A stretch of DNA of 64,000 nucleotides from NCBI GenBank assembly GCA_003635185.1, contig PYJA01000113.1:1-64000 (forward strand), given 5' to 3'. Both the position numbers and the translations under genes were made by a program. Origin of the DNA: Candidatus Poribacteria bacterium. GTDB taxonomy: Bacteria > Poribacteria > WGA-4E > WGA-3G. The notes below the pieces were generated by a model that had not been told where the DNA came from, searched no databases, and saw nothing but the letters and a program-made list of their open reading frames with translations. Below are positions 1 through 9,137 of the stretch, in pieces; the stretch's first letter is position 1, and the number at the start of each line of letters is the position of its first letter.

Positions 1-1
1 T

Positions 2-553
2 GTCAATAGTGGTATCTATCAAGAAGATATAGCGAACCAAGAAGTTGTGTTTATCGGTGATGGTGCTGCGTGGATATGGAACATAGCGGATGAATACTTT
101 CCGAATGCTGTTGAGATTGTGGATATTATGCATGCGAAATCACATCTTTATGATGTGGCAAAAGCTGCCTTTGGTGAACCAGAGATTGAAGGGATCGGGT
201 CTTGGATAAAAGCGGTAGAACCGCTACTTTTTGATGGGCATATTCCAGCAGTCGTGGCACGCATCCGTGCTTTAGCCACAGAGCATCCGGAAGTATCGGA
301 TATGTTAGAAAGAGAAGCGAGGTATTTTGAAAAACATGCGAAACGGATGCAATATAAAGCGTTTAGAGAAAAAGGGTATCAGATCGGGAGTGGTGTGATT
401 GAAAGTGCCTGCAAACATGTTGTTGCCCAAAGATGCAGGCGAACCTCTATGAGATGGACAGAGCAAGGGCTCAATCCCATCCTTGAATGGAGATGTTTGT
501 TAAAAAATAACGCTTGGGACAGATATTGGTATCCAGACACAATAGCCGCATAA
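2..553 (+). CDS. Transposase, C-terminal part (ISKra4-like), cut by window start
   Basis: Frame is open from base 2; motifs 'FIGDGAAWIWNIADEYFPNAVEIVDIMHA' and 'YQIGSGVIESACKHVVAQRCRR' are typical of ISKra4/UPF0236-like transposases. Confidence 0.65.
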   Translation, partial: VNSGIYQEDIANQEVVFIGDGAAWIWNIADEYFPNAVEIVDIMHAKSHLYDVAKAAFGEPEIEGIGSWIKAVEPLLFDGHIPAVVARIRALATEHPEVSDMLEREARYFEKHAKRMQYKAFREKGYQIGSGVIESACKHVVAQRCRRTSMRWTEQGLNPILEWRCLLKNNAWDRYWYPDTIAA

Positions 554-587
554 TCCTTTACTTAGTGACAAAAACTTTACACACCCA

Positions 588-616
588 CGGAAAACTCTTA
601 AAACTAAATAACCCTG
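588..616. repeat. Putative terminal repeat of the adjacent ISKra4-like element
   Basis: cggaaaactcttaaaactaaataaccctg recurs with 1 mismatch at 57923-57951; its core recurs at 13057-13072 and inverted at 57329-57347. Confidence 0.55.
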
Positions 617-695
617 TGAAATATGGTGAACCTATTGACCAATATTCAACTTTTTGGTATACTCTTTCTATCACTACACGAAAGGAAGTACATAC

Positions 696-3158
696 ATGGC
701 AATCAAAAAATCCCAACTCTATGCCTCGCTCTGGCAAAGCTGCGATGAACTCCGCGGCGGTATGGATGCCTCCCAATACAAAGACTACATCCTCACACTC
801 CTTTTCATGAAATACATCTCTGATAAAACAGAAACAAATTCTCGTCTGCTTATAAAAGCACCTGAAGGCGGAAGTTTCGCAGATATGGTCGAATTGATTG
901 GTAATCCAGAGATCGGTGATGGCATTAACAAGATTATCAATAAATTCGTTGAAGAAAATGAGTTGGATAATGTTCTCGTATTAGCAGACTTCAACGATCC
1001 CAGCAAACTCGGCAGTGGTAAAGAGATGGTGGATCGCCTCTCTAAACTGGTCGCTATCTTCAACGATCTGGACCTCGGCGCAAACAGGGCAGAAGGCGAT
1101 GATCTGCTTGGCGATGCCTATGAGTATCTGATGCGGCACTTCGCCACAGAATCGGGTAAAAGCAAAGGACAGTTCTACACCCCCGCAGAAGTCTCGCGCA
1201 TTATGGCGAAGGTGATTGGTATAGGTCCGGAAACCAGAAAGAGCTGGACAATATATGACCCTACTTGTGGTTCCGGTTCACTTCTTATCAGGGCAACGGA
1301 TGAAGCACCACGTGGACTAACACCTTATGGACAAGAAAAGGATAATGCTACTTATGCGCTTGCCTTGATGAATATGATTATACACGATATTACCAACGCG
1401 GAACTTTGGCACGGTAACACGCTTTCTGTCCCCCACACGTGGGAAGCAGTCAATGAACTCAAAAGATTTGACTTTGCTGTCGCAAATCCACCTTTTTCTG
1501 ACAAGGGATGGACAAGCGGTGTCAATCTAAATGACGACCCGTATAATCGTTTTGAGGACGGCATCCCACCCGCGAAAAATGGCGATTATGCGTTTCTGCT
1601 ACACTTCATTGCCTCGCTCAAAAGCACAGGAAAAGGCGCAATTATCTTACCGCACGGTGTGCTGTTCCGCGGCAACAAGGAAGCAGACATCCGTAGAAAA
1701 CTCATCCAACGTGGATATATCAAAGGGACCATCGGTTTACCTGCCAATCTATTTTACGGCACTGGCATCCCTGCATGTATCATCGTAATTGATAAGGAGA
1801 AATCTGAAGACCGTACAGACATCTTTATGATTGACGCAAGCAAGGGGTTTAAAAAAGACGGCAACAAGAATCGACTTCGTGCACAGGATATTCACAAAAT
1901 CGTGTCCGTTTTCAACAATCAGACTGAAATAGAGGGGTATTCCCGAATAGTGCCGACATCCGAAATTGCTGACTCCACCAACGACTATAACCTCAATATC
2001 CCGCGCTATATAGACAACAGCGAACCCGAAGACCTGCACGACCTTGACGCACACCTCAACGGCGGCATCCCCGACGAAGATATAGATGAGCTTGAAGACT
2101 ATTGGAGTGCTATCCCTACATTGTGTGCCTATCTGTTTGAACCGAACTTCAGATCAGGATACAGCAGTCTGGCAGTAGAAACGCAAGAGATAAAAAACAC
2201 TATTCATAACAATCGCGCATTTATTGCCTATCAGGAATATGTGTTACATATCTGCAAGGAGTGGGAAGATAGTCAGTTCCCACTACTGCTCGGTATGTCT
2301 GTCGGTTCGAATCCCAGAAAAATTATTGATTCCATGTCAGAGGACATGCTAACGCAGTTTGCTGACGTGCCACTGCTTGATCCCTACGGTGTCTATCAAG
2401 AACTGATGGATTATTGGGATGACGTGATGCAGGACGATGTATATCTGATCGCCACAGATGGATGGGTGAAGGCATCGCAACCGCGCGACATTATCCAAGA
2501 GAAAAATCTCAAGGAAACGCCTGACCTCACCATAAAGAAAAAAAAATATAAGATGGATCTCATCCCGCCTACCTTGATTATTGCACGCTATTTTGCCGAT
2601 GAACAAGCAGAAATTGACACACTCCAAACCGTGCTGGAGACTGCCACACAAACGCTTGACGAATACATTGAGGAACACATTGGCGACGAGGGATTACTCT
2701 CGGATGTAGTTAACGATAGTGGAAACATAACAAAGAGTGCTGTGAGTAACCGTCTTAAGGAACTCACACCCGACTTGTTGATGCTCAACGAAACACAAGA
2801 TAACGATGAGGAACACGATGCACTTGAACACTGCTTATCATTAATTGATGCAAAGTCAAAAGCGGACAAGGCGGTGAAAGATGCACAACTCGCGCTGGAT
2901 GAACAGGTGTTGGCACGTTACAAAACGCTCACCGAAACCGAAATTAAGCAACTCGTGATTGACGATAAATGGTACGCCACAATCCAAGCCGCAGTTGCAG
3001 GTGAGGTGCAGCGGTTGACGCAGAACCTCACTGAACGCGTCAAGGAATTAGAGGAACGTTACGCACAGACCTTGCCATCTCTGATTCAGGATGTGCAGGA
3101 GTTTAGCATGAAAGTTGAGAAGCATTTGTCAAATATGAGGGTGGACTGGGATGAGTAA
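696..3158 (+). CDS. hsdM: Type I restriction-modification system, methyltransferase subunit M
   Basis: DPTCGSGSLL and NPPF motifs, 'GQFYTPAEVSRIMAKV'; ATG at 696 preferred over 654 by homology to MAIKKSQLYASLW starts; long C-terminal extension. Confidence 0.93.
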   Translation: MAIKKSQLYASLWQSCDELRGGMDASQYKDYILTLLFMKYISDKTETNSRLLIKAPEGGSFADMVELIGNPEIGDGINKIINKFVEENELDNVLVLADFNDPSKLGSGKEMVDRLSKLVAIFNDLDLGANRAEGDDLLGDAYEYLMRHFATESGKSKGQFYTPAEVSRIMAKVIGIGPETRKSWTIYDPTCGSGSLLIRATDEAPRGLTPYGQEKDNATYALALMNMIIHDITNAELWHGNTLSVPHTWEAVNELKRFDFAVANPPFSDKGWTSGVNLNDDPYNRFEDGIPPAKNGDYAFLLHFIASLKSTGKGAIILPHGVLFRGNKEADIRRKLIQRGYIKGTIGLPANLFYGTGIPACIIVIDKEKSEDRTDIFMIDASKGFKKDGNKNRLRAQDIHKIVSVFNNQTEIEGYSRIVPTSEIADSTNDYNLNIPRYIDNSEPEDLHDLDAHLNGGIPDEDIDELEDYWSAIPTLCAYLFEPNFRSGYSSLAVETQEIKNTIHNNRAFIAYQEYVLHICKEWEDSQFPLLLGMSVGSNPRKIIDSMSEDMLTQFADVPLLDPYGVYQELMDYWDDVMQDDVYLIATDGWVKASQPRDIIQEKNLKETPDLTIKKKKYKMDLIPPTLIIARYFADEQAEIDTLQTVLETATQTLDEYIEEHIGDEGLLSDVVNDSGNITKSAVSNRLKELTPDLLMLNETQDNDEEHDALEHCLSLIDAKSKADKAVKDAQLALDEQVLARYKTLTETEIKQLVIDDKWYATIQAAVAGEVQRLTQNLTERVKELEERYAQTLPSLIQDVQEFSMKVEKHLSNMRVDWDE

Positions 3159-4371
3159 TCAGCAAAGATTCAGCGGAGAGTGGAAAATAAAGCGGTTGGG
3201 AGAAATCGCATCAATTCGGAACCAAAAAGTAATGCCCGAAGATGTAAATCCTAACACTCTTTGCGTAGAATTAGAGCATATCGGGTCAGGTAATGGGCAG
3301 TTGTTGGAGAATTCCTCTGCAGAATACTCAACAGCGTCAAAATATCGATTTTTCACTGGTGACGTTCTCTTCGGTCGACTTCGTTCATATCTTCGGAAAT
3401 ACTGGCTAGCTGACCGAGATGGAATCTGTACGACTGAAATATGGCCGTTAATGGTAGATTCTAAGCAAGTGGATAGTGCATTCCTGCATGCCATCGTTCA
3501 GACTGATGAATTCTTTGCAATGGCAAATCTTTCTTACGGCACGCATATGCCGCGCACAGATTGGACAGTCATGTGTAACTTTACGGTTATGTTACCCTCA
3601 ATGCAGGAACAACGCGCCATCGCCGAAGTCCTGTCAGATGTGGACGGGTTAATCAATGCATTGGACGCACTCATCGCCAAGAAGCGCGCCATCAAGCAAG
3701 CTACCATGCAGCAACTGCTTACTGGCGATACGCGCCTACCGGGTTTCAGCGGGGAATGGGAAATGAAAAAAATGGGACAAATCGGTTCAATCTATGGTGG
3801 ATTGTCCGGTAAAACTAAAACAGATTTTGAAGGCGGTAATGCACTTTATGTAACATTTCTGGGTGTTTTAGAAAATGTTATTCTTGATATGCGCCATACG
3901 GAACGTGTTCATGTCAGACAAGGCGAATCACAAAATTCTGTAATGGAAGGAGATTTATTGTTTAACGCCTCATCTGAAACACCGGGCGACCTTGCAATAG
4001 GTGCAGTGATGGGAGAACAATTGGAAAATCTATATCTAAATAGCTTCTGTTTTGGTTTTAGAATTCACGATAAGAATAAATATATACCTTTGTTCTTTGC
4101 CTATTATTTTAGAGGATCCGTTGGGCGTGCAATTATGAATGCATTAGCACAAGGTGCCACGCGATACAATATGTCAAAAAGTCAATTTCGAGACCTTGAA
4201 TTGTCTATTCCATCTGGTGCGGAACAACGCGCCATCACCGCTGTCCTCTCCGATATGGATGCCGAAATCGCCGCACTGGAACAGCGTAGAGACAAAACCA
4301 TCGCCATCAAACAAGGCATGATGCAGCAGCTGCTTACGGGGAAGGTGCGGTTGGTGAAACCTGAACGGTGA
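3151..4371 (+). CDS. hsdS: Type I restriction-modification system, specificity subunit S
   Basis: Two target-recognition domains separated by conserved 'EQRAIAEVLSDVDGLINALDALIAKKRAIKQATMQQLLTGDTRLPGF' helices; overlaps hsdM by 8 nt. Confidence 0.93.
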   Translation: MSNQQRFSGEWKIKRLGEIASIRNQKVMPEDVNPNTLCVELEHIGSGNGQLLENSSAEYSTASKYRFFTGDVLFGRLRSYLRKYWLADRDGICTTEIWPLMVDSKQVDSAFLHAIVQTDEFFAMANLSYGTHMPRTDWTVMCNFTVMLPSMQEQRAIAEVLSDVDGLINALDALIAKKRAIKQATMQQLLTGDTRLPGFSGEWEMKKMGQIGSIYGGLSGKTKTDFEGGNALYVTFLGVLENVILDMRHTERVHVRQGESQNSVMEGDLLFNASSETPGDLAIGAVMGEQLENLYLNSFCFGFRIHDKNKYIPLFFAYYFRGSVGRAIMNALAQGATRYNMSKSQFRDLELSIPSGAEQRAITAVLSDMDAEIAALEQRRDKTIAIKQGMMQQLLTGKVRLVKPER

Positions 4372-4558
4372 TGTGATATAATACCGTTGGACACTTGTCG
4401 TCCCGCTGGGGTTACAAACAAGCATCGGAGATGCAAATTATATTATACCTCCTCAAGATTAAGCAATAGATGTTCTATTTTTATAATACCATCTGCTACT
4501 TCGTAGTCTGAAAAGAAGTTAAAACATTTCCAAACTTTAAAGCAGGATCCACCGTGTT

Positions 4559-5020
4559 TTATTCTTGGTTAGAGTTAAAATTAAGACTTATTATTTCTCT
4601 ACCTTGCGCCTTTGCAATTTCAACCGAATTTGTCTGAGGCATAAGCGGTGTATTTTTAGGAACAAGGAATTTATCAACTGGCGGAAACACATTTTCGTTA
4701 AGTTCTTCTGGGGCAACATATTTAGAATTAAACTCTGCAGAGCTATTATTTGGAATTGTTGCTTTTAGTAAACGTCCCATTTCAGGTTTCGCAAAAACGT
4801 CGTGTATACTAATTAACCCGGAGCGTAAAAGATTAAGACGTTTTAGGGACACCTCGGTATAAAGCCACATATCATGCTCAGGTAAGTCATCCGCACATAA
4901 AGCTATATAAAAGGAATCTACTAAATTTTTGCATGAAAAAAGTAGCGGCATATTAAAATATTCATATACTTCTATAATTTCAAGTTCGCCTAATTGCGGA
5001 TTATTAAGAATGTTATACAT
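4559..5020 (-). CDS. Conserved hypothetical protein (possibly DUF6575-like)
   Basis: 153-aa ORF opposite to the R-M operon, directly downstream of the start of the next minus-strand ORF. Confidence 0.55.
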   Translation of the reverse strand: MYNILNNPQLGELEIIEVYEYFNMPLLFSCKNLVDSFYIALCADDLPEHDMWLYTEVSLKRLNLLRSGLISIHDVFAKPEMGRLLKATIPNNSSAEFNSKYVAPEELNENVFPPVDKFLVPKNTPLMPQTNSVEIAKAQGREIISLNFNSNQE

Positions 5021-5038
5021 AAGACTTTCCTCGTTGTG

Positions 5039-5356
5039 TTAAAATGTCTTAAATAGATCCCATATTTTTACATCTTTAAATACCCATAATGTATGATGAG
5101 ATTGTTTATCCTCTCTTGGCGTTCTTTTAATATATCCACAAACCGAAGTTAATTCTGCTGCTGCAAGTTTCCAATTCCTAAAAAAATAGAATTCCTTTTT
5201 AATTTTTAATGCCTCTGTTTGATCTGTAAACACCGAAATTCCGTGTGTTTCACAATGCCAGGTATCTGGATCATATCCTAAAGGAACACTTTTTACAGAC
5301 TCTGGATGCCTTATAGCTTTCGGTTTAAAATCTGTTGCTATTGTGTCATAAAGCAT
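5039..5356 (-). CDS. Hypothetical protein
   Basis: 105-aa ORF just upstream of, and co-oriented with, the 153-aa ORF; 18-nt gap. Confidence 0.5.
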   Translation of the reverse strand: MLYDTIATDFKPKAIRHPESVKSVPLGYDPDTWHCETHGISVFTDQTEALKIKKEFYFFRNWKLAAAELTSVCGYIKRTPREDKQSHHTLWVFKDVKIWDLFKTF

Positions 5357-5653
5357 TATAACGGAAAAACAAAATTTTTACAAGCTTTTTGATAATTTAT
5401 GGCAACCTTACAATAGAACGTGATTATGTAACGTAAATTTTCGTGTAACGAAACATTGTAAAATGATAACAAAAAGCAAGCACAATAATTTTTTATTGCT
5501 GCCCGTGCTTTGCTTACGGTATAATACGCATAAGCAAGTTTACTATAAACCCTTGCTACATCTAACCTTGCTTTAAGGTAAGTGGTTTAACGTGATGAGG
5601 CAAAGTAGACAACTACTTATTGCGAAAGGTATACCATAGAAGAGGCGTAAACA

Positions 5654-6049
5654 ATGTCGATAAAATCTATAGAGCAAGACTTTATTGATAAAGTCTCTGC
5701 AAAGGTTCGGGTTGTTCCTGATGGCGAAGACCGATTTCGCGTGTTTACCCCCTTTATGTTTGACGACGGTGACCATATTTCCATTGTTCTAAAAAAAGAA
5801 CAAGGGGGTTGGGTGCTTTCAGATGAAGGGCATACCTATATGCACCTTACCTACGATATTAGTGAAAAGAAATTGTTTAGTGGTACACGCAATCAAATTA
5901 TTTCAAATGCCCTTGAAACATTTAACGTTAAAGATCGTTTTGGAGAGTTAATTTTAAGGGTTGAAGAAGATCGCTTTGGCGATGCATTATACTCTTTTGC
6001 ACAGGCACTTGTCCGAATGGGAGGCGTGTTATGCTTGAAAGTCGGTTAA
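5654..6049 (+). CDS. DUF1828 domain protein
   Basis: 'DRFRVFTPFMFDDGDHISIVLKKEQGGWVLSDEGHTYMHL' matches the DUF1828 pattern; overlaps next ORF by 19 nt. Confidence 0.65.
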   Translation: MSIKSIEQDFIDKVSAKVRVVPDGEDRFRVFTPFMFDDGDHISIVLKKEQGGWVLSDEGHTYMHLTYDISEKKLFSGTRNQIISNALETFNVKDRFGELILRVEEDRFGDALYSFAQALVRMGGVLCLKVG

Positions 6050-7584
6050 GAGAGCTCTGGGACAATTTGCAAGGCAAAAAACCGCATCTCCCACATTTCC
6101 TATCAGAAATTTACTTGGACGGTATTCGTGGTCTTGACAATTTACGGGTGCTGTTTGATTATCCCGTGAGTGTTATTGCTGGTGGAAACGCTACCGGAAA
6201 ATCAACAGTATTGTTTGCTGCTGCATGTGCCTATAAAGTCCCGGGAGCAGGTGTTAAGGACTTTGTACCGTCTACGCTTTTTCCATATTATAACCCGAAA
6301 CTCGGTGCCCGCCAAGATAGACTGCAAAAAATAACGTTAGAATTCAATTACCAGACACCAGACGGCATGCGTTCTATGCGATGGCGACGGGGCAAAGGTT
6401 GGAATCGGAGTTTCTTCGGGCGCAAAAACGCCAGTCAACCGGAACGGCAAGTCTACCTCAGAACACTCAGTAATTTAAGTAATCCCTCAGAAGTGCGCGG
6501 TGTTCTCAGCATGTCGCGTCTGAAGCTTGAACCGCAAGAAATACCGTTGACACCGTCACAGATTGAATTTGCTCACCAGATGCTTCCCTTTAGATATTCA
6601 GAAGTTGTTGACCTGTCCAGCGGTAATAAAAATTTGCTTTTTGCTGCGCAGGAAGACGGTGCTGCTTACTCTGAGTTACAAATGGCTGCTGGTGAACGTG
6701 CCCTGTTGCGGTTGTCAAAAGAGATCGCTCAGTTCGATGGTGCACTTGTGCTAATCGATGAAGTGGAAGCTGGCCTACATCCTTGGGTGCAGCAACTTCT
6801 CATGTTGCATTTACAGCAGTTAGCACTTCGCAACGACCTCCAAATTATCGTGACTTCACACAGTCCTGTCGTTCTCGACTCAGTCCCCGCACGCGGTCGC
6901 ATCTTTCTTGACAGAGATGATGCATCAGGCAAAATTATTGTCCGTCCACCCTATCGCGATGTAATTCAGAACGCACTCTATGGTCGTTCCAGTGAGGTGC
7001 TCAAACTACTTTGTGAAGATAATATCGCTGAAGGTATTTTAAAAGGTGTATTCGATCTGCTATTATCCAACCAAAGGATTAAGTGGGAATCTGTTCACAT
7101 CGGGCGAGATACAGGTGCAAGTGAGTTTCCAATGCACGCTCGCGCTTTAGCAAAATTTGGTCAACTTCAAAACACCGTTTTCATTCTTGATGGTGACCAG
7201 AAAGATGGAGAAATCGCACAAAAAATACAGGCAGCTGCAGGACACAGCACCAACATTCCAATATTGTTCCTGCCCGGTAACGGCGCACCGGAAAATTGGA
7301 TCTGGGAGAAACTTCAGCGAATCTCCGCTGTTGATGCAGCGCAATTAGGCACCAATCCGGGCATTTTATCCAACTTAATGGAGCAATTGGATGCGACTTA
7401 TGCCGCGGTGTCCGAATCACCAGAAACACCTAAAACCAAATTTCGCACCTTGTCTGAGCATCTAAGTAGAAAGCCCCCAGAGGTCTGCCGAATTCTTGCA
7501 AGGTTAGAGGCGGAGCGAAAAGAAAGCGACATTCAACCCTTCGTAGAAGAATTAGAGCGTATTTTGCTACAGTGGCGAGAGTAG
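6031..7584 (+). CDS. OLD-like ATPase with probable TOPRIM C-terminal domain
   Basis: Walker A GGNATGKST, ABC-type 'ALVLIDEVEAGLHP', H-loop 'IIVTSHSPVVLDS', then 'LCEDNIAEGIL' and 'VFILDGD' TOPRIM-like motifs. Confidence 0.75.
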   Translation: MLESRLRELWDNLQGKKPHLPHFLSEIYLDGIRGLDNLRVLFDYPVSVIAGGNATGKSTVLFAAACAYKVPGAGVKDFVPSTLFPYYNPKLGARQDRLQKITLEFNYQTPDGMRSMRWRRGKGWNRSFFGRKNASQPERQVYLRTLSNLSNPSEVRGVLSMSRLKLEPQEIPLTPSQIEFAHQMLPFRYSEVVDLSSGNKNLLFAAQEDGAAYSELQMAAGERALLRLSKEIAQFDGALVLIDEVEAGLHPWVQQLLMLHLQQLALRNDLQIIVTSHSPVVLDSVPARGRIFLDRDDASGKIIVRPPYRDVIQNALYGRSSEVLKLLCEDNIAEGILKGVFDLLLSNQRIKWESVHIGRDTGASEFPMHARALAKFGQLQNTVFILDGDQKDGEIAQKIQAAAGHSTNIPILFLPGNGAPENWIWEKLQRISAVDAAQLGTNPGILSNLMEQLDATYAAVSESPETPKTKFRTLSEHLSRKPPEVCRILARLEAERKESDIQPFVEELERILLQWRE

Positions 7585-7607
7585 TCACAGAACCAACACA
7601 AATAATC

Positions 7608-9113
7608 ATGAACACCATCCGTATTTTCATCAGCCGCGTTCAAAGAGAATTTGCACAGGAACGGAAGGCACTGCGCGATTTTCTACAGAACGACCCATTG
7701 ATGCGGCGGTTCTTTGATGTTTTCCTGTTTGAAGATGTCCCAGCGTCAGATCGCCGTCCAGATGCACTCTATCTGGACGAGGTTGAACAGTCCGACCTCT
7801 ATGTGGGCTTGTTCGGTAACGACTACGGCTTTGAGGATGCAGACGGTATATCCCCGACAGAACGCGAATTCGACCAAGCAACCACTTCCAGTATACACCG
7901 ACTCATTTTCGTGAAAGGGACAGATGACAGTGTCCGGCATCCGAAGATGCAGACACTCATCCGTAAAGTACAAGCTGGGCTCATCCGAAAACGATTCAAC
8001 ACACCGGAAGAATTAGTAACGGCACTCTACGCAGCATTAGTTGAATACCTTGATAGCAAAGACTTCGTCCGTTCAGAACCTTTTGACGCGGCACCCTGTT
8101 TGAAAGCATCGCTGGACGATCTCGACTCCGAGCCAATGACTCGGTTTATCCGAATAGCGCGTATGGCAAGAGCATTCCCGCTAACTGAAGATGTTTCAAT
8201 GGAAGAATTGTTAGGACACCTCAATCTCCTAAATGATGGACGACCGACGAACGCTGCGGTGCTACTGTTTGGCAAATCACCACAGCATTTCCTAATTTCC
8301 TCAGGGGTTAAATGTGCCCATTACCACGGAACTCAGGTAGCGAAACCAATCCCGTCTCATCAAATCTACAACGGAACAGCGTTTCAACTCGTCGATCAAG
8401 CGGTGGATTTTGTACTTAGCAAGATCAATCTATGGGTAGGGACACGCGCAGAAAGCGTGCAAGTACCTGTCGCCTATGAAATTCCGAAAGAAGTGGTAAC
8501 TGAAGCCATTGTCAATGCTGTAGCACATAGAGACTATACTAGTAATGCCAGCGTCCAGGTGATGCTATTCTCAGATCGGCTTGAGGTCTGGAATCCTGGT
8601 AGATTACCACCCTCCTTGACTCTGGAACAACTGCGAGATACGCACCCGTCAGTTCCCATTAACCGCTTACTTGCGCGCTCCTTGTACCTCAACCGATACA
8701 TTGAAGAGATGGGGACAGGGACGTTAGACATGATACACCGTTGCCGTGATGCCGGTTTACCCGAACCAGAATTCAGTGACAACAGCGGATTTAAGACAAC
8801 AATTTGGCGTGCTAAACCTGCAGGACTGCCAGAGTCACTGCCAGAGTCACTGCCAGAGTCACAACCTGAAGATATGCAATCCAAAGTGATAAAACTACTC
8901 GCTACCGGACCAATGCCAAAATCTGAATTGTCCAAAAGTTTAGGACAGAAAGCAATTTCTGCACAACTTAACGCTGTTGTCCGGAAACTTGTGATAGATC
9001 AGTTAATAGAATACACGATACCCGACAAACCCAATAGCAGACTACAAAAATATCGTTTGACAGACAAAGGAAAGACTGAACTATCCAGACTGAAATCAGG
9101 AAATGCAGTATAA
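7608..9113 (+). CDS. DUF4062 plus ATP-binding (HATPase_c_4/RecG-like) protein with C-terminal winged helix
   Basis: N-terminus 'IRIFISRVQREFAQERKALRDFL' (DUF4062); 'EAIVNAVAHRDYTSNASVQVMLFSDRLEVWNPG' is HATPase_c_4-like; ATG at 7608. Confidence 0.75.
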   Translation: MNTIRIFISRVQREFAQERKALRDFLQNDPLMRRFFDVFLFEDVPASDRRPDALYLDEVEQSDLYVGLFGNDYGFEDADGISPTEREFDQATTSSIHRLIFVKGTDDSVRHPKMQTLIRKVQAGLIRKRFNTPEELVTALYAALVEYLDSKDFVRSEPFDAAPCLKASLDDLDSEPMTRFIRIARMARAFPLTEDVSMEELLGHLNLLNDGRPTNAAVLLFGKSPQHFLISSGVKCAHYHGTQVAKPIPSHQIYNGTAFQLVDQAVDFVLSKINLWVGTRAESVQVPVAYEIPKEVVTEAIVNAVAHRDYTSNASVQVMLFSDRLEVWNPGRLPPSLTLEQLRDTHPSVPINRLLARSLYLNRYIEEMGTGTLDMIHRCRDAGLPEPEFSDNSGFKTTIWRAKPAGLPESLPESLPESQPEDMQSKVIKLLATGPMPKSELSKSLGQKAISAQLNAVVRKLVIDQLIEYTIPDKPNSRLQKYRLTDKGKTELSRLKSGNAV

Positions 9114-9137
9114 AATGCAGTATATGTAGATTGGTAG

